The notes under the pieces are model-generated. The model ran no database searches. It saw nothing but the letters and a program-made list of their open reading frames with translations, and was not told the DNA's origin. Shown here in pieces: positions 7,947-18,184 of a DNA stretch of 64,000 bases. The stretch is from Thauera sp. K11 (GTDB taxonomy: Bacteria > Pseudomonadota > Gammaproteobacteria > Burkholderiales > Rhodocyclaceae). Where the stretch lies: assembly GCF_002354895.1 (NCBI RefSeq), contig NZ_CP023439.1:2914001-2978000 (forward strand), read 5' to 3'. Position 1 is the first letter of the stretch; each line of letters begins with the position of its first letter. The translations under genes were made by a program, and so were the position numbers.

Positions 7947-9537
7947 ATCCCTGTTCGCTCGGCTGGGCGTCGCTCTCGCCACCCTCGCCGCCGTCCTGGC
8001 GCTGACCGCCTGCGGACCGCAAAGCGGCTCCGATGGCCCGGCCGCGCAGTCCGGCGACACGCTGCGCATCCTGGCCGGCTCGGAAGTGCAGGATCTCGCG
8101 CCGCTGAAGGAAGACATGGCGCGCGCCGCGGGCATGCAGGTCGAGTTCTCCTACACCGGCTCGCTGGACGCAGTCGAGGCGCTGGAAAGCGGCGAGGAAT
8201 ACGACGCCGTGTGGCTGTCCCACGGCAAGTACCTGCAGCAGACCGAAAGCCTCAAGCCGCGCATCAAGGCTTCCGAGCGCATCATGACCAGCCCGGTGAT
8301 CCTCGGCGTCAAGCGCAGCAAGGCCGACGCGCTGGGCTGGACGAAGAACGAGCCCACTTGGGGCGACGTGGCCACCGCCGCTGCAACGGGCAAGCTCGAC
8401 TACGCGATGACGAGCCCGTCGTCGTCCAACACGGGCTTCACCGCGCTGGTCGGCGTGGCCTCCGCGCTGGCCGGCACCGGAGATGCGCTGGACATCCAGA
8501 GCATCCAGACCGACAAGCTCGCCGCGCTCTTCAAGGGCCAGAAGTTCATCGCCGGCTCGTCCGGCTGGCTGGCCGACGCCTACGTCCAGCGCCAGGGCGA
8601 ACTCGACGGCCTCGTGAACTATGAGTCGGTCATCCTGCAGCTCAACGCCGGCGGCAAGCTCCAGGAACCGCTCGTGCCGGTGTATCCCAAGGAAGGGATC
8701 GTCACGGCCGACTACCCGCTGATGCTGCTGAACGACACCAAGCGCGACGCCTACACCAGGCTGGTCGCCTACCTGCGCAAACCGGAAACGCAGGGCTTCA
8801 TCACCCGGAACACGCTGCGCCGACCGATCACCGCCGGTGTCGAACGCGCCGCGAGCATTCCCGATCGCGTGCTCATCGAACTGCCCTTCCCCGCTTCGCG
8901 CACGGTGATGGACGCGCTGCTCGAAGCCTACCAGGCCCAGTTGCGCCGCCCGGCCTCGACCTACTTCGTGCTGGACGTATCCGGCTCGATGAAAGGCCAG
9001 GGCATCGAACAACTGCAGGGCGCCATCGCCGGCATGGCGGGCGACGACACTTCGCTGACCGGCCGCTTCGCCCGTTTCCAGTTGCGTGAGCAGGTCCTGC
9101 TGCTGCCCTTCTCCGACAGGGTCTTCCCGCCGCTCGTGGTGACCATGCCGGAGAACGCCGCCGACGTGCAGGCGACGCTGGAACGCATCCGCCGGTTCAA
9201 CCAGTCGCTGAGCCCCGACGGCGGCACCGCGATCTTCACCGCCGTGCAGCACGCCTACGCCAGGGCGCTGTCCGACAAGGGCCGCGACGCTGGCCGCCAG
9301 TACGGCATCGTGCTGATGACCGACGGCGAGAACACCGCCGGCATGGGCCGCGAGGAATTCCTCCGCTGGTATGCAGGGCTGCCCTCCGCGCAAAAGAGCA
9401 TTCCCGTGTTCGTCGTGCTCTTCGGCGACGCGGACGCCGACGAACTGAAGGCCATCGCCGACGCTACCGGCGGACGCGTGTTCGACGGCCGCAAGAGCCT
9501 GCGCACCGCGTTCAAGCAGATCCGGGGTTACCTGTGA
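7933..9537 (+). CDS. lipoprotein with solute-binding domain fused to a VWA domain
   Basis: A 534-residue extracytoplasmic protein. A lipobox LTAC puts the lipidated cysteine at residue 27. Residues about 40-330 form a solute-binding-protein-like domain (DTLRILAGSEVQDLAPLKED, later YPLMLLND). From about residue 340 a von Willebrand A domain follows with a complete MIDAS: DVSGS near 346, the threonine in DGGTAIFTAV and the aspartate in LMTDGENT. It should therefore bind a divalent metal and a protein partner at the membrane. It overlaps telA by 14 bases and the next gene by 4. The domain pairing suggests ligand sensing coupled to complex assembly; the ligand is unknown. Confidence 0.8.
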   Translation: MSRLESLFARLGVALATLAAVLALTACGPQSGSDGPAAQSGDTLRILAGSEVQDLAPLKEDMARAAGMQVEFSYTGSLDAVEALESGEEYDAVWLSHGKYLQQTESLKPRIKASERIMTSPVILGVKRSKADALGWTKNEPTWGDVATAAATGKLDYAMTSPSSSNTGFTALVGVASALAGTGDALDIQSIQTDKLAALFKGQKFIAGSSGWLADAYVQRQGELDGLVNYESVILQLNAGGKLQEPLVPVYPKEGIVTADYPLMLLNDTKRDAYTRLVAYLRKPETQGFITRNTLRRPITAGVERAASIPDRVLIELPFPASRTVMDALLEAYQAQLRRPASTYFVLDVSGSMKGQGIEQLQGAIAGMAGDDTSLTGRFARFQLREQVLLLPFSDRVFPPLVVTMPENAADVQATLERIRRFNQSLSPDGGTAIFTAVQHAYARALSDKGRDAGRQYGIVLMTDGENTAGMGREEFLRWYAGLPSAQKSIPVFVVLFGDADADELKAIADATGGRVFDGRKSLRTAFKQIRGYL

Positions 9538-10157
9538 GCAGTGTGGCCAGCAAGGTCGAATACTTCCTCTACGGCACCCCTCATCTGGTCGGCAGCGGCG
9601 CCGTGCTGCTGGGCCTCGCGCTCTATTTCAGCGGGTTCATCGGCCCGGGCTGGTGGGCCATCCTGATCGGGCTCTACGTCGCGGGCTTCCTGCTTGCACG
9701 CGGATTGACGAACACGGCGGCCGTCGCCGCCGAACTGGACGAATCCCGCCTGCTGCAGGAGCTTCGGACGCTGGCCGAATCCGCCCGGAAGCGCGTGCCG
9801 CAGGACGCCCGCGTGCTGATCGACGCCATCGTCGAGAAGGCCAACACCCTCATCCCCGCCCTGGACAGCCTTGAAAAGCGCGGCGTCATCGGCGCCAAGG
9901 TCCGTCACGACGTACTCACCGGCATCACCCGCTACCTGCCCGACACCTTGGGCAGCTATCTCGCGCTGCCGCCGGCCTACCTCAAGCTGCATCAGGCCGG
10001 CACGAACAGCCCGACCCGGATGCTCACCGAGCAGTTGGCACTGATAGACCGGCACATGGATACCTGCCTCAAGGATGCGTTCGACGAGCATGCTTCAGCG
10101 TTGGCGGTGAATGGGCGGTTTCTTGCGGACAAGATGGGGGGTGGTCTTGGCGTTTGA
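9534..10157 (+). CDS. membrane protein of the TelA/VWA operon, family not recognised
   Basis: A 207-residue protein starting at a GTG that overlaps the previous stop by four bases (GTGA), which implies translational coupling. Two hydrophobic segments near residues 18-34 and 38-56 (LVGSGAVLLGLALYFSGFIG, then WWAILIGLYVAGFLLARGL) anchor it. The remaining 140 residues are helical and cytoplasmic, with charged leucine-rich stretches such as LLQELRTLAESARKRVPQD. It could be the inner-membrane partner of TelA. No known domain is recognised and the name is left open. Confidence 0.6.
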   Translation: MSSVASKVEYFLYGTPHLVGSGAVLLGLALYFSGFIGPGWWAILIGLYVAGFLLARGLTNTAAVAAELDESRLLQELRTLAESARKRVPQDARVLIDAIVEKANTLIPALDSLEKRGVIGAKVRHDVLTGITRYLPDTLGSYLALPPAYLKLHQAGTNSPTRMLTEQLALIDRHMDTCLKDAFDEHASALAVNGRFLADKMGGGLGV

Positions 10158-10200
10158 CAACTCAAATTGTACTGACAACGACACTACACAGCGCTAGACT
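10154..10200 (+). promoter_or_regulatory. promoter/operator region of the TacA-TacT pair
   Basis: A TTGACA hexamer at 10154-10159 overlaps the stop of the preceding gene. The heptamer TGACAAC occurs at 10155-10161 and again at 10173-10179. Direct or inverted short repeats in front of ribbon-helix-helix antitoxins are usual autoregulatory operators. No consensus -10 lies 17 bases after the first TTGACA; TAGACT at 10195-10200 is a candidate for a start from the second repeat. Confidence 0.4.
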
Positions 10201-10223
10201 GGTGAATTGCAGGAGGTCCAGTC

Positions 10224-11014
<791 letters not shown>

Positions 11015-11621
11015 CTGATTGTGGGTGAATCCAACCGTTGATCGCGTTCGAGCGGGTATGCCGCGCTGAGTCGCGAACGATTCCCATCTACGCTATCGTT
11101 GAACCGGATCGGCAGTGAAACGGTGCCGGGCTGTGCAAGGGGGCGTGGATGGTTGGTATTTTCGGCCGCTGCTTCGCAGGTTTGGCCGCCGCGATGTTTC
11201 TTGCGCCGGCGCCAGCCAACCGGGCCGCGGGGCGGGGAAGGCATACTGCTGCCGGCACATGGCGCCCATGCGCATTCGGGGCATGACTACCATTCCCCCG
11301 CCAGCGTCTGAAACGCCAACGTCGAACAAAGCGTGCCGCAGCTCCAGTCTTCGTCGAAGGCGGCCGCGCCACTTTTCTTTCCGCCCGCCCACCTGCGGAG
11401 AAACCCGCGCAGGCAGGCGGAACTCCGCGAAAACAAAGGATTTTCCGCTCCCGGAAGGCAACGGCCGGAGATACTACATCTAGTGCGAATGAACGATATG
11501 TTGCACAAGAAATAATCACAAATATCTGTTTTAAAACATTTTTATTTTTTTGCGAAAACGGGATTTACGCGCTATTCTTCAGTCCGTCCCACATACAAGA
11601 ACGAGGGTGAAGAAAAGCACC
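11015..11621. other. 607-bp non-coding gap upstream of nrdJ with an AT-rich island
   Basis: No convincing gene is seen; short frames on both strands have arginine/proline-rich shadow composition. The last 130 bases change sharply in base composition. Around 11471-11490 there is the palindrome ACTACATCTAGT (11473-11484). From about 11511 to 11575 the DNA is mostly A and T, including runs of T around 11540, and is the likely nrdJ promoter zone. The palindrome vaguely resembles an NrdR box, but no second, well-phased box is clear. I could not find the conserved boxes of a cobalamin riboswitch. Confidence 0.4.
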
Positions 11622-14501
11622 ATGAGCGCAACGATCCAGCACACCACCAAGCTCGACGCCGGCACGCTGGCAGCCCAGGAAATCTCCGGCGAAGTCCTCG
11701 TCGAGAAATACGCCAAGGGCGGCGAGAAGACGGTTGCCGAAGTCCGCCAGCGCGTCGCGCGCGCCCTTGCCGCCGTCGAGGCCGAAGACAAGCGCGCCTA
11801 CTGGGAAGCGAAGTTCCTCGAAGCGCAGGAGAAAGGCTTCGTGCCGGCCGGACGCATCAACAGCGCCGCCGGCACCACGCTGGCCGCCACCCTCATCAAC
11901 TGCTTCGTGCAGCCGGTGGGCGACTCGGTGACCGAGGCGGTCGACGGCCGTCCCGGCATCTACACCGCGCTCGCCCAGGCCGCCGAAACCATGCGCCGCG
12001 GCGGCGGCGTCGGCTACGACTTTTCGTCGATCCGTCCCAAGGGCGCCCTGGTGAAGGGCACGGCCTCGAACGCCTCCGGCCCGGTGTCCTACATGCGCGT
12101 GTTCGACCGCTCGTGCGAAACCGTCGAATCCGCCGGCGCGCGGCGCGGCGCGCAGATGGGCGTGCTGCGCTGCGACCATCCGGACATCGAGGAATTCATC
12201 CACGCCAAGGACGAGGGCGACCTCACCAACTTCAACATCTCGGTCGGCGTCACCGACCCCTTCATGAAGGCGGTCGAAGCCGGCGGCGACGTCGAACTGG
12301 TGCACAAGGCCGAACCGACCGAGGACCTGAAGCAGGCCGGCGCCTACCAGCGCGACGACGGCATGTGGGTGTACCGCAAGGTGCGCGCGCACGATCTGTG
12401 GGACCAGATCATGCGCTCCACCTACGATCACGCCGAACCGGGCATCCTGTTCCTGGACCGCATGAACCAGGACAACAACCTGTACTACTGCGAGACCATC
12501 GAGGCCACCAACCCGTGCGCCGAACAGCCGCTGCCGCCCTATGGCTGCTGCTGCCTGGGTTCGATCAACCTGACGCCGTTCATCAAGCATCCCTTCGCCG
12601 ACAAGGCGGAGTTCGACTACGCCGCCTTCGGCAAGGTGGTCGACATCTCCATCCGCATGCTCGACAACGTGCTCGAGGCCACCCACTGGCCGCTCGAGCA
12701 GCAGCATGCCGAAGCACAGTCCAAGCGCCGCGTGGGCCTGGGCTTCACCGGCCTGGGCGATGCGCTGATCATGCTCGGCAAGCGCTACGACACGCCGGAA
12801 GCGCGCGACGTGGCGCGCGGGATCTCCGAATACATGCGCAACCGCGCCTACCTGGCCTCGTCCGACCTGGCCAGGGAACGCGGCGCCTTCCCCCTGTTCA
12901 ATGCCGACCTGTACCTGTCGGGCGGCAACTTCGCCTCGCGCCTGCCGGCCGAGGTGAAGGACAAGATCCGCAAGCAGGGCATCCGCAACTCGCACCTGCT
13001 GTCGATCGCGCCCACCGGCACGATCTCGCTGGCCTTCGCCGACAACGCCTCCAACGGCATCGAGCCGCCGTTCTCCTACACCTACACCCGCCGCAAGCGC
13101 ATGGCCGACGGCACCTTCAAGGAATACGCGGTCGAAGACTACGCCTGGCGCCTGTACAAGCACCTCGGCGGCAACGTCGACGCGCTGCCCGCCTCCTTCG
13201 TCACCGCGCTGGAGATTTCCGCCCAGGCGCACAAGGACATGGTCGCCGCGGTCGCGCCCTACATCGACACGTCGATCTCCAAGACGGTGAACGTGCCGGA
13301 AGATTATCCGTACGCCGAGTTCGAGGATCTCTACCTCACCGCCTGGAAGGCCGGCCTCAAGGGCCTGGCCACCTACCGCCCGAACAACGTGCTCGGTTCG
13401 GTGCTGTCGGTGACGCCGACGACCGGGCAGAAGCAGCCGCACGACGTCGAACTCTCCGACGCCAACCGCCGCCTGTCGATCAAGAGCCTGCCGGCGCCGG
13501 TGCTAGCCAGCCTGCGCTGGCCGGGGCGCCCGGAGATGCCGGACGGCAACATGGCATGGACCTACATGCTCAACACCCCGACGGGCGACTTCGCCCTCTT
13601 CGTCGGCCAGTTCGGCACCAACGGCGGCACCTTCCCGTTCGAAGTGTGGGTGAACGGCGCCGACCAGCCGCGCGGCCTGGGCGCGGTCGCCAAAACCCTG
13701 TCGATGGACATGCGCGCCAACGACCGCGGCTGGCTCAGGCTCAAGCTCGAAACGCTGGCGCGCACGGTGGGCGAGAAATCCTTCGAGATGCCCTTCCCGC
13801 CGCACGGCGAGAAGAAGCTGTTTCCCGGCACGGTGTCGGCCTTCGCCCAGGTGGTGCGCTACCGCTGCGAAAAGCTCGGCACCTTCGACAAGGAAGACGA
13901 AACCAACCCGGTGCTGGACACCCTGTTCAGCCTGGAAGAGCCCAAGACCGGCACCGACGGCACGCTGTCGTGGACGGTGGACATCCACAACCCGGCCACC
14001 GGCGAAGACTTCGTGCTCGGCCTGAAGGAAATCACGCTGCCGGCGCAGGACGGCTACGCCGTGGGCGTCACCCGCCCGTACTCGGTGTGGCTGTCGGGCA
14101 ACTATCCGCGCGCGCTGGACGGCCTGACCCGCATCCTGTCGCTCGACATGCGCGTCATGGACCCGGCCTGGATCGGCATGAAGCTGCGCAAGCTGCTCGA
14201 CTACCCCGAGCCGCTGGGCGACTTCATGGCCTTCGTGCCCGGCACCAGGCGCCAGCAGAACTACCCCAGCACGGTGGCCTACCTGGCCCAGCTCATCATC
14301 CACCGCTACGCCATGCTCGGCGTGCTGGACGAGAAAGGCTACCCGACGCGCGAGATGGGCATTCTCGAGTCGCCGCGCGACGACAGCGAGCCGAAACTGA
14401 TGCAGGGCGCGCTGTGCACCGAATGCGGCAACCACACGGTGATCCGCAAGGACGGCTGCGATTTCTGCACCGCATGCGGCGCCGTGGGCACCTGCGGCTG
14501 A
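11622..14501 (+). CDS. nrdJ: adenosylcobalamin-dependent (class II) ribonucleoside-diphosphate reductase
   Basis: A 959-residue class II reductase that makes deoxyribonucleotides with AdoCbl and works with or without oxygen. The redox cysteine is C94 in [10 protein letters not shown]. The active-site motif [20 protein letters not shown] gives the Asn, catalytic Cys and Glu near residues 298-302. The C-terminal part holds two TSCPD-type repeats ([19 protein letters not shown] and [19 protein letters not shown]). It ends in a CxxC-rich zinc-ribbon-like tail ([17 protein letters not shown]). The ATG at 11622 was preferred over an in-frame ATG at 11550 that lies in the AT-rich upstream region. 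It stands alone, suggesting its own promoter. Confidence 0.95.
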   Translation: MSATIQHTTKLDAGTLAAQEISGEVLVEKYAKGGEKTVAEVRQRVARALAAVEAEDKRAYWEAKFLEAQEKGFVPAGRINSAAGTTLAATLINCFVQPVGDSVTEAVDGRPGIYTALAQAAETMRRGGGVGYDFSSIRPKGALVKGTASNASGPVSYMRVFDRSCETVESAGARRGAQMGVLRCDHPDIEEFIHAKDEGDLTNFNISVGVTDPFMKAVEAGGDVELVHKAEPTEDLKQAGAYQRDDGMWVYRKVRAHDLWDQIMRSTYDHAEPGILFLDRMNQDNNLYYCETIEATNPCAEQPLPPYGCCCLGSINLTPFIKHPFADKAEFDYAAFGKVVDISIRMLDNVLEATHWPLEQQHAEAQSKRRVGLGFTGLGDALIMLGKRYDTPEARDVARGISEYMRNRAYLASSDLARERGAFPLFNADLYLSGGNFASRLPAEVKDKIRKQGIRNSHLLSIAPTGTISLAFADNASNGIEPPFSYTYTRRKRMADGTFKEYAVEDYAWRLYKHLGGNVDALPASFVTALEISAQAHKDMVAAVAPYIDTSISKTVNVPEDYPYAEFEDLYLTAWKAGLKGLATYRPNNVLGSVLSVTPTTGQKQPHDVELSDANRRLSIKSLPAPVLASLRWPGRPEMPDGNMAWTYMLNTPTGDFALFVGQFGTNGGTFPFEVWVNGADQPRGLGAVAKTLSMDMRANDRGWLRLKLETLARTVGEKSFEMPFPPHGEKKLFPGTVSAFAQVVRYRCEKLGTFDKEDETNPVLDTLFSLEEPKTGTDGTLSWTVDIHNPATGEDFVLGLKEITLPAQDGYAVGVTRPYSVWLSGNYPRALDGLTRILSLDMRVMDPAWIGMKLRKLLDYPEPLGDFMAFVPGTRRQQNYPSTVAYLAQLIIHRYAMLGVLDEKGYPTREMGILESPRDDSEPKLMQGALCTECGNHTVIRKDGCDFCTACGAVGTCG

Positions 14502-14546
14502 GGATGATAATCTAGAAAAAGATCATATCCCTGCGAGAGTTGCATC

Positions 14547-15350
14547 GTGAAATGCCCGAAATGCGGTAGCGCAGCGTGCCGCGAATCGAGATGGCGCTCT
14601 CAGCGGGAGAAGTCCGAGCATCCGGGCAGCCACCCCTATCGCTGCCTGGACTGCTCTTGCCGCTTCATCGGCGCCGCAAGCCATCTGCCCGCCGGACGGG
14701 GCAAGCTGATAGGCGTGGCGGCCGGCTTGCTGGCGGTCGTGCTGGGCGGCGTTGCGCTCGGGGTCAGCCATGTGCTGGACGGCCGCGACGACGAACGGCG
14801 GACGAACGCGACGACGGCCGCGCCCGTGTCGAACGAGTCCGACACGCTGCTGCAGTCGGCGCAGACGGGCGATCCCGAAGCGCAGTACCGGCTCGCCAGG
14901 TCCATGCTCTACGACAGCAGCCGCGGCCGGACTGGTGCGGCAGAGGCGGTGGACTGGCTGCGGCGTGCGGCCGAGAGCGGCCACACCGGCGCGATGGTGC
15001 AGTTGGGCAAGCTCTACCGGACCGGCCTGGGCGTGCTGCAGAACTTCGACCTGACGCTGGCCTGGCTGCGCAAGGCGGCCGACGGCGGAGATGCCGAAGG
15101 GATGCTTGAGCTGGGCCGGATGTACCGCTCGGGCACCGGCGTCAAGCAGGATCTGGTCGAAGCCTATGTGTGGTTCAACCGCGCCGCGGCCGCCCTGCAC
15201 ACCGAGGCATTGGGCGAACGCGAGAACGTTGCGCTGAAGCTGCGGCCGGAAGAACTCCGCGAGGCCCAGGCCCGATCGGCGCACGATCACGCCCGGACGG
15301 CGCACACCCCATCCCAGGCGCCGCAACCGGAGAGCATGGCCCAGCGCTGA
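14547..15350 (+). CDS. Sel1-repeat protein with N-terminal zinc ribbon and one membrane helix
   Basis: A 267-residue protein with three parts. Residues 1-40 form a zinc ribbon (CPKCGS and CLDCSCRF). One hydrophobic segment follows near residues 53-75 (LIGVAAGLLAVVLGGVALG). The rest holds at least three Sel1-like repeats, recognisable by GDPEAQYRLARSML, GHTGAMVQLGKLYRTGLGV and GDAEGMLELGRMYRSGTGV. Such proteins act as scaffolds in envelope or signalling complexes. The start is GTG with GAGAG upstream. A strong hairpin terminator follows. The specific partner is unknown. Confidence 0.75.
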   Translation: MKCPKCGSAACRESRWRSQREKSEHPGSHPYRCLDCSCRFIGAASHLPAGRGKLIGVAAGLLAVVLGGVALGVSHVLDGRDDERRTNATTAAPVSNESDTLLQSAQTGDPEAQYRLARSMLYDSSRGRTGAAEAVDWLRRAAESGHTGAMVQLGKLYRTGLGVLQNFDLTLAWLRKAADGGDAEGMLELGRMYRSGTGVKQDLVEAYVWFNRAAAALHTEALGERENVALKLRPEELREAQARSAHDHARTAHTPSQAPQPESMAQR

Positions 15351-15385
15351 TTTCTCCACCCTGCGCCGCCGGTCGGGCACTCCGA

Positions 15386-15427
15386 GAAAAAACGCTGCAT
15401 GGCGGACACCATGCAGCGTTTTCTTTT
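15386..15427. terminator. bidirectional rho-independent terminator
   Basis: A perfect 12-bp stem (AACGCTGCATGG at 15391-15402, complement at 15409-15420) encloses a six-base loop. It is followed by TTTTCTTTT on the plus strand and preceded by an A-run that serves as a T-run on the minus strand. It sits between the convergent Sel1-repeat gene and the minus-strand secreted protein, so it can end both. Confidence 0.9.
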
Positions 15428-15454
15428 CTTGCCGCCTGCCGGCGGCGCGCGGCA

Positions 15455-15916
15455 TCAGAGCTTGCGATCGCCGACGCGTCCGGAGAATTTCCAGCCCTGG
15501 TCGGCGGCATAGCGGTAAACGAAGCCGCTCGGGCCATCGATGAACAACGTCATCGAACCCGCATCCGACTTCGCCGCGCGGCCGAACTCGCTGCGGCCGA
15601 GATATTGCCAGCCCATTTCGGGCAGATACACGAAAGCGCTGCCCGTCGGACGATCGAGGAAGACGGCCAGCGGCTGCACAGCAACCGCATCGTCGGCTGC
15701 CGGCGTACCGGACGAAGCGAGCTTCACCGGCTGGGCACCGCCTTCCGGCAGCAGACGCCAGCCTTCGGCACCGCGGAATTCAAGTCGCTGGGTGAGGCCG
15801 GACGGCGTCGCCACCGACAGGGACAGCACCGCATCCGGCGACGCAAGCGCCGGCGCGGCACCGGACAGGACGACGGCCGACAGGGCCGAAAGCATGAGTT
15901 TGCCGATGTTCGACAT
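15455..15916 (-). CDS. small secreted protein of unknown function
   Basis: A 153-residue periplasmic protein. A signal peptide (LMLSALSAVVLSGAAPALAS) is followed by a mature region rich in Gly, Trp and beta-prone segments. Two similar units recur: PTGSAFVYLPEMGWQYLGR and GPSGFVYRYAADQGWKFSGR, each ending in a GW(Q/K) turn. This internal duplication suggests a small beta-repeat module. An AAGGAG site lies five bases from the second of two tandem ATGs, so 15916 was preferred over 15919. No family is recognised. It ends at the shared terminator. Confidence 0.6.
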   Translation of the reverse strand: MSNIGKLMLSALSAVVLSGAAPALASPDAVLSLSVATPSGLTQRLEFRGAEGWRLLPEGGAQPVKLASSGTPAADDAVAVQPLAVFLDRPTGSAFVYLPEMGWQYLGRSEFGRAAKSDAGSMTLFIDGPSGFVYRYAADQGWKFSGRVGDRKL

Positions 15917-15947
15917 CATGGGCTCCTTCAGGAATGCAGGGTGTTCT

Positions 15948-16257
15948 TCATGCTGCACTGCAGCAATGATGATTGAAGTCTAACACCATTCCTGCGGTGC
16001 ACAAATCCGGCTGCCGAAAAAAAGCGTTGTTTTTCCGTCGGATAGCGCCCGCCCCCGCCATGCGATCCCCCGCGGCAAGCCCGCCGATCACCCATCCTTC
16101 GTCCCGCTCGCGGCGGTACGCCAGGCCAGGCCGCGCCCTCTTCCTCGACCCGTTGCGCATAGCGGCGGATCAACTGCGCCAGCGCATCCACTTCCAGCTT
16201 CGAGAACAGATTCGCGCGGCGCGGATCCGCGGCGTCGGCAAGCGCAGCCCCATGCAC
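15948..16257 (-). pseudogene. possible frameshifted small gene upstream of the sulfatase
   Basis: In the 504-bp gap before the sulfatase, the minus strand encodes natural-looking peptide in two overlapping frames. From the GTG at 16257 one frame reads LFSKLEVDALAQLIRRYAQR (an amphipathic helix) and then turns to Pro/Arg-rich text. A +1 shift near 16121-16130, where CCAGG occurs twice in tandem, opens a frame with LAYRRERDEGWVIGGLAAGD running to the stop at 15948. The open frame also continues upstream of 16257 for about 20 codons without a good start. It may be a decayed gene of about 100 residues. I do not recognise it and the call is weak. Confidence 0.28.
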
Positions 16258-16420
16258 ATGCGCTAACCAGCGAAAAACGGGCCACCCGTCTTCGTGGCAG
16301 ACATCGTTCCACCAGATGGAACATTTCCCGGCGTTCCTTCACAGGAATCCTGGAGGCCGATAGATTCCGCTTCCGTATCAATGCATTGCATACCAACAAC
16401 AATCCACCGAGGAGACAACC

Positions 16421-18184
16421 ATGAAGCACATCCCGCGACGCATCGCGAAACTCTGCGTGCCCGTCGTCGCCGCGACGGCGATCCAGCCCGCCGTGCAGGC
16501 CGCCCCGCCCGCGGCCGCCCCGGCCAAGCGCCCCAACATCCTGCTGATCGTCGCCGACGATCTCGGCTACACCGATCTCGGCGCCTACGGCGCGGAGATC
16601 GCCACACCCAACCTCGACAGGCTGGCGAACACCGGTACGAAGATGACCAGCTTCTATGCCTCGCCCTTCTGCTCGCCGACGCGGGCGATGCTGATGTCCG
16701 GCAGCGACAACCATCTCGTCGGCTTCGGCGACATGGCCGAGCTGATCACCGCCGAGCAACGCGGCAAGCCGGGCTACGAGGGCTACCTCAGCGAGCGCGT
16801 GGTGCCGATGCCGCAGGTGCTCAAGGACGCCGGCTACCGCACCGCGATGGCCGGCAAGTGGCACCTGGGCGTCAAGGAAGAATACAGCCCGGCCAACCGG
16901 GGTTTCGAGCAGTCGTACGCGATGGTGATCGGCGGCGCGAGCCACTGGGGCGACCAGTCGGGCATCGTCGCCGTCGATCCGGACAAGCCGCCGAAGGCCG
17001 TCTATCGCGAGAACGGCAAGGAGATCGACATCCCGCGCAACGGCTTCTTCTCTTCCGAAGCCTTCGCCGACAAGCTCATCGAATACCTGAAGAGCGGCGA
17101 AAAGTCCGGCAGGCCCTTCTTCGGCTATCTGGCCTTCACCGCGCCGCACTGGCCGCTGCACGCTCCCGATGCCGACATCGCGAAGTACGAGGGCCGCTAC
17201 GAGGAAGGCTACGACAAGCTACAGCAGGAACGTCTCGAGCGCATGCAGAAGCTCGGCCTCGTCGCGGCCGGCACGCCGGTGTATGAGGGCCATCCGCAAT
17301 GGCCGCGGTGGGAGAGCCTGTCGCAGGCCGAGCAGGCGTCCGAGGCGCGCCGCATGGCCGTCTATGCCGCCATGGTCGACAACATGGACCGCCAGGTCGG
17401 CCGGGTGCTCGACTACCTGAAGAGCACCGGCCAGCTCGACGACACCTTCATCTTCTTCATGTCGGACAACGGCGCCGACGGCAACTCGGTGTATGACGTC
17501 GCGCGGACCCGCGAGTGGATCCACAAGGATTTCGACAACAGCATCGCCAACATCGGCAGGCCCGGCTCCTTCGCCGAATACGGGCCGGGCTGGGCGCAGG
17601 TCGGCATGACGCCGTTCAAGCTCTACAAGTCGTTCATGTACGAAGGCGGCATCTCGGTGCCGGCGATCGCCTGGGGGCCGGGCATCGAAGGCGGCGCCGT
17701 CAAGCGCGGGTTCGCCCACGTCACCGACGTGGCACCGACGATCTTCGAACTCGCGGGCACCCGCCATCCGGGAACCGAATACCAGGGCCGGACGGTGCTG
17801 CCGCTGCGCGGCAAGTCCATGCTGCCCTACCTGCAGGGCAAGGCGCGGCAGGTGCGGGGCGACGACGAGCCGGTCGGCTGGGAACTGGGCGGGCGCAAGG
17901 CGCTGCGCAAGGGCGACTGGAAGATCGTGTATGCCAACAAGCCCTGGGGCAAGGACGGCTGGGAGCTGTACGACGTCGCCCGCGACCGTACCGAAAGCCG
18001 CGACCTGGCGGCCGAGAACCCCCAGAAGCTCGGCGAGTTGCTGGTGGCGTGGAAGGACTACGTCGCCGAGACCGGCACGCTGGAACTCGAGGGCCTCGCC
18101 TATCGTCCCGGCTACAGCAACGCGGGCAAGTACTACGAAGACCTGAAGGTCGAAGCCGCACAGAAGCCGCGCGCGGCCCGGTGA
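16421..18184 (+). CDS. periplasmic arylsulfatase (type I, formylglycine-dependent)
   Basis: A 587-residue sulfatase hydrolysing sulfate esters. A signal peptide is present (basic start MKHIPRRIAK, hydrophobic core, cleavage near PAVQA). The metal-binding aspartates are in VADDLGYTD at residues 46-47. The formylglycine motif is FCSPTRAML with the modified cysteine at residue 84 (CxPxR). FFMSDNGADG supplies the C-terminal metal Asp-Asn. The C-terminus matches the usual sulfatase beta-subdomain. It needs an activating enzyme (formylglycine-generating enzyme or anSME), not found in the window. An AGGAGA site precedes the ATG. Its stop overlaps the next start as GTGA. Confidence 0.93.
   Translation: MKHIPRRIAKLCVPVVAATAIQPAVQAAPPAAAPAKRPNILLIVADDLGYTDLGAYGAEIATPNLDRLANTGTKMTSFYASPFCSPTRAMLMSGSDNHLVGFGDMAELITAEQRGKPGYEGYLSERVVPMPQVLKDAGYRTAMAGKWHLGVKEEYSPANRGFEQSYAMVIGGASHWGDQSGIVAVDPDKPPKAVYRENGKEIDIPRNGFFSSEAFADKLIEYLKSGEKSGRPFFGYLAFTAPHWPLHAPDADIAKYEGRYEEGYDKLQQERLERMQKLGLVAAGTPVYEGHPQWPRWESLSQAEQASEARRMAVYAAMVDNMDRQVGRVLDYLKSTGQLDDTFIFFMSDNGADGNSVYDVARTREWIHKDFDNSIANIGRPGSFAEYGPGWAQVGMTPFKLYKSFMYEGGISVPAIAWGPGIEGGAVKRGFAHVTDVAPTIFELAGTRHPGTEYQGRTVLPLRGKSMLPYLQGKARQVRGDDEPVGWELGGRKALRKGDWKIVYANKPWGKDGWELYDVARDRTESRDLAAENPQKLGELLVAWKDYVAETGTLELEGLAYRPGYSNAGKYYEDLKVEAAQKPRAAR

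Noticed and set aside
11015..11621. Cobalamin riboswitch upstream of nrdJ
   Set aside because: The enzyme uses AdoCbl, but neither strand shows the conserved core boxes of the riboswitch; reading by eye found no matching set of stems.
11565..13442. Minus-strand open frame opposite nrdJ
   Set aside because: It mirrors nrdJ codons and has no family features; nrdJ is certain.
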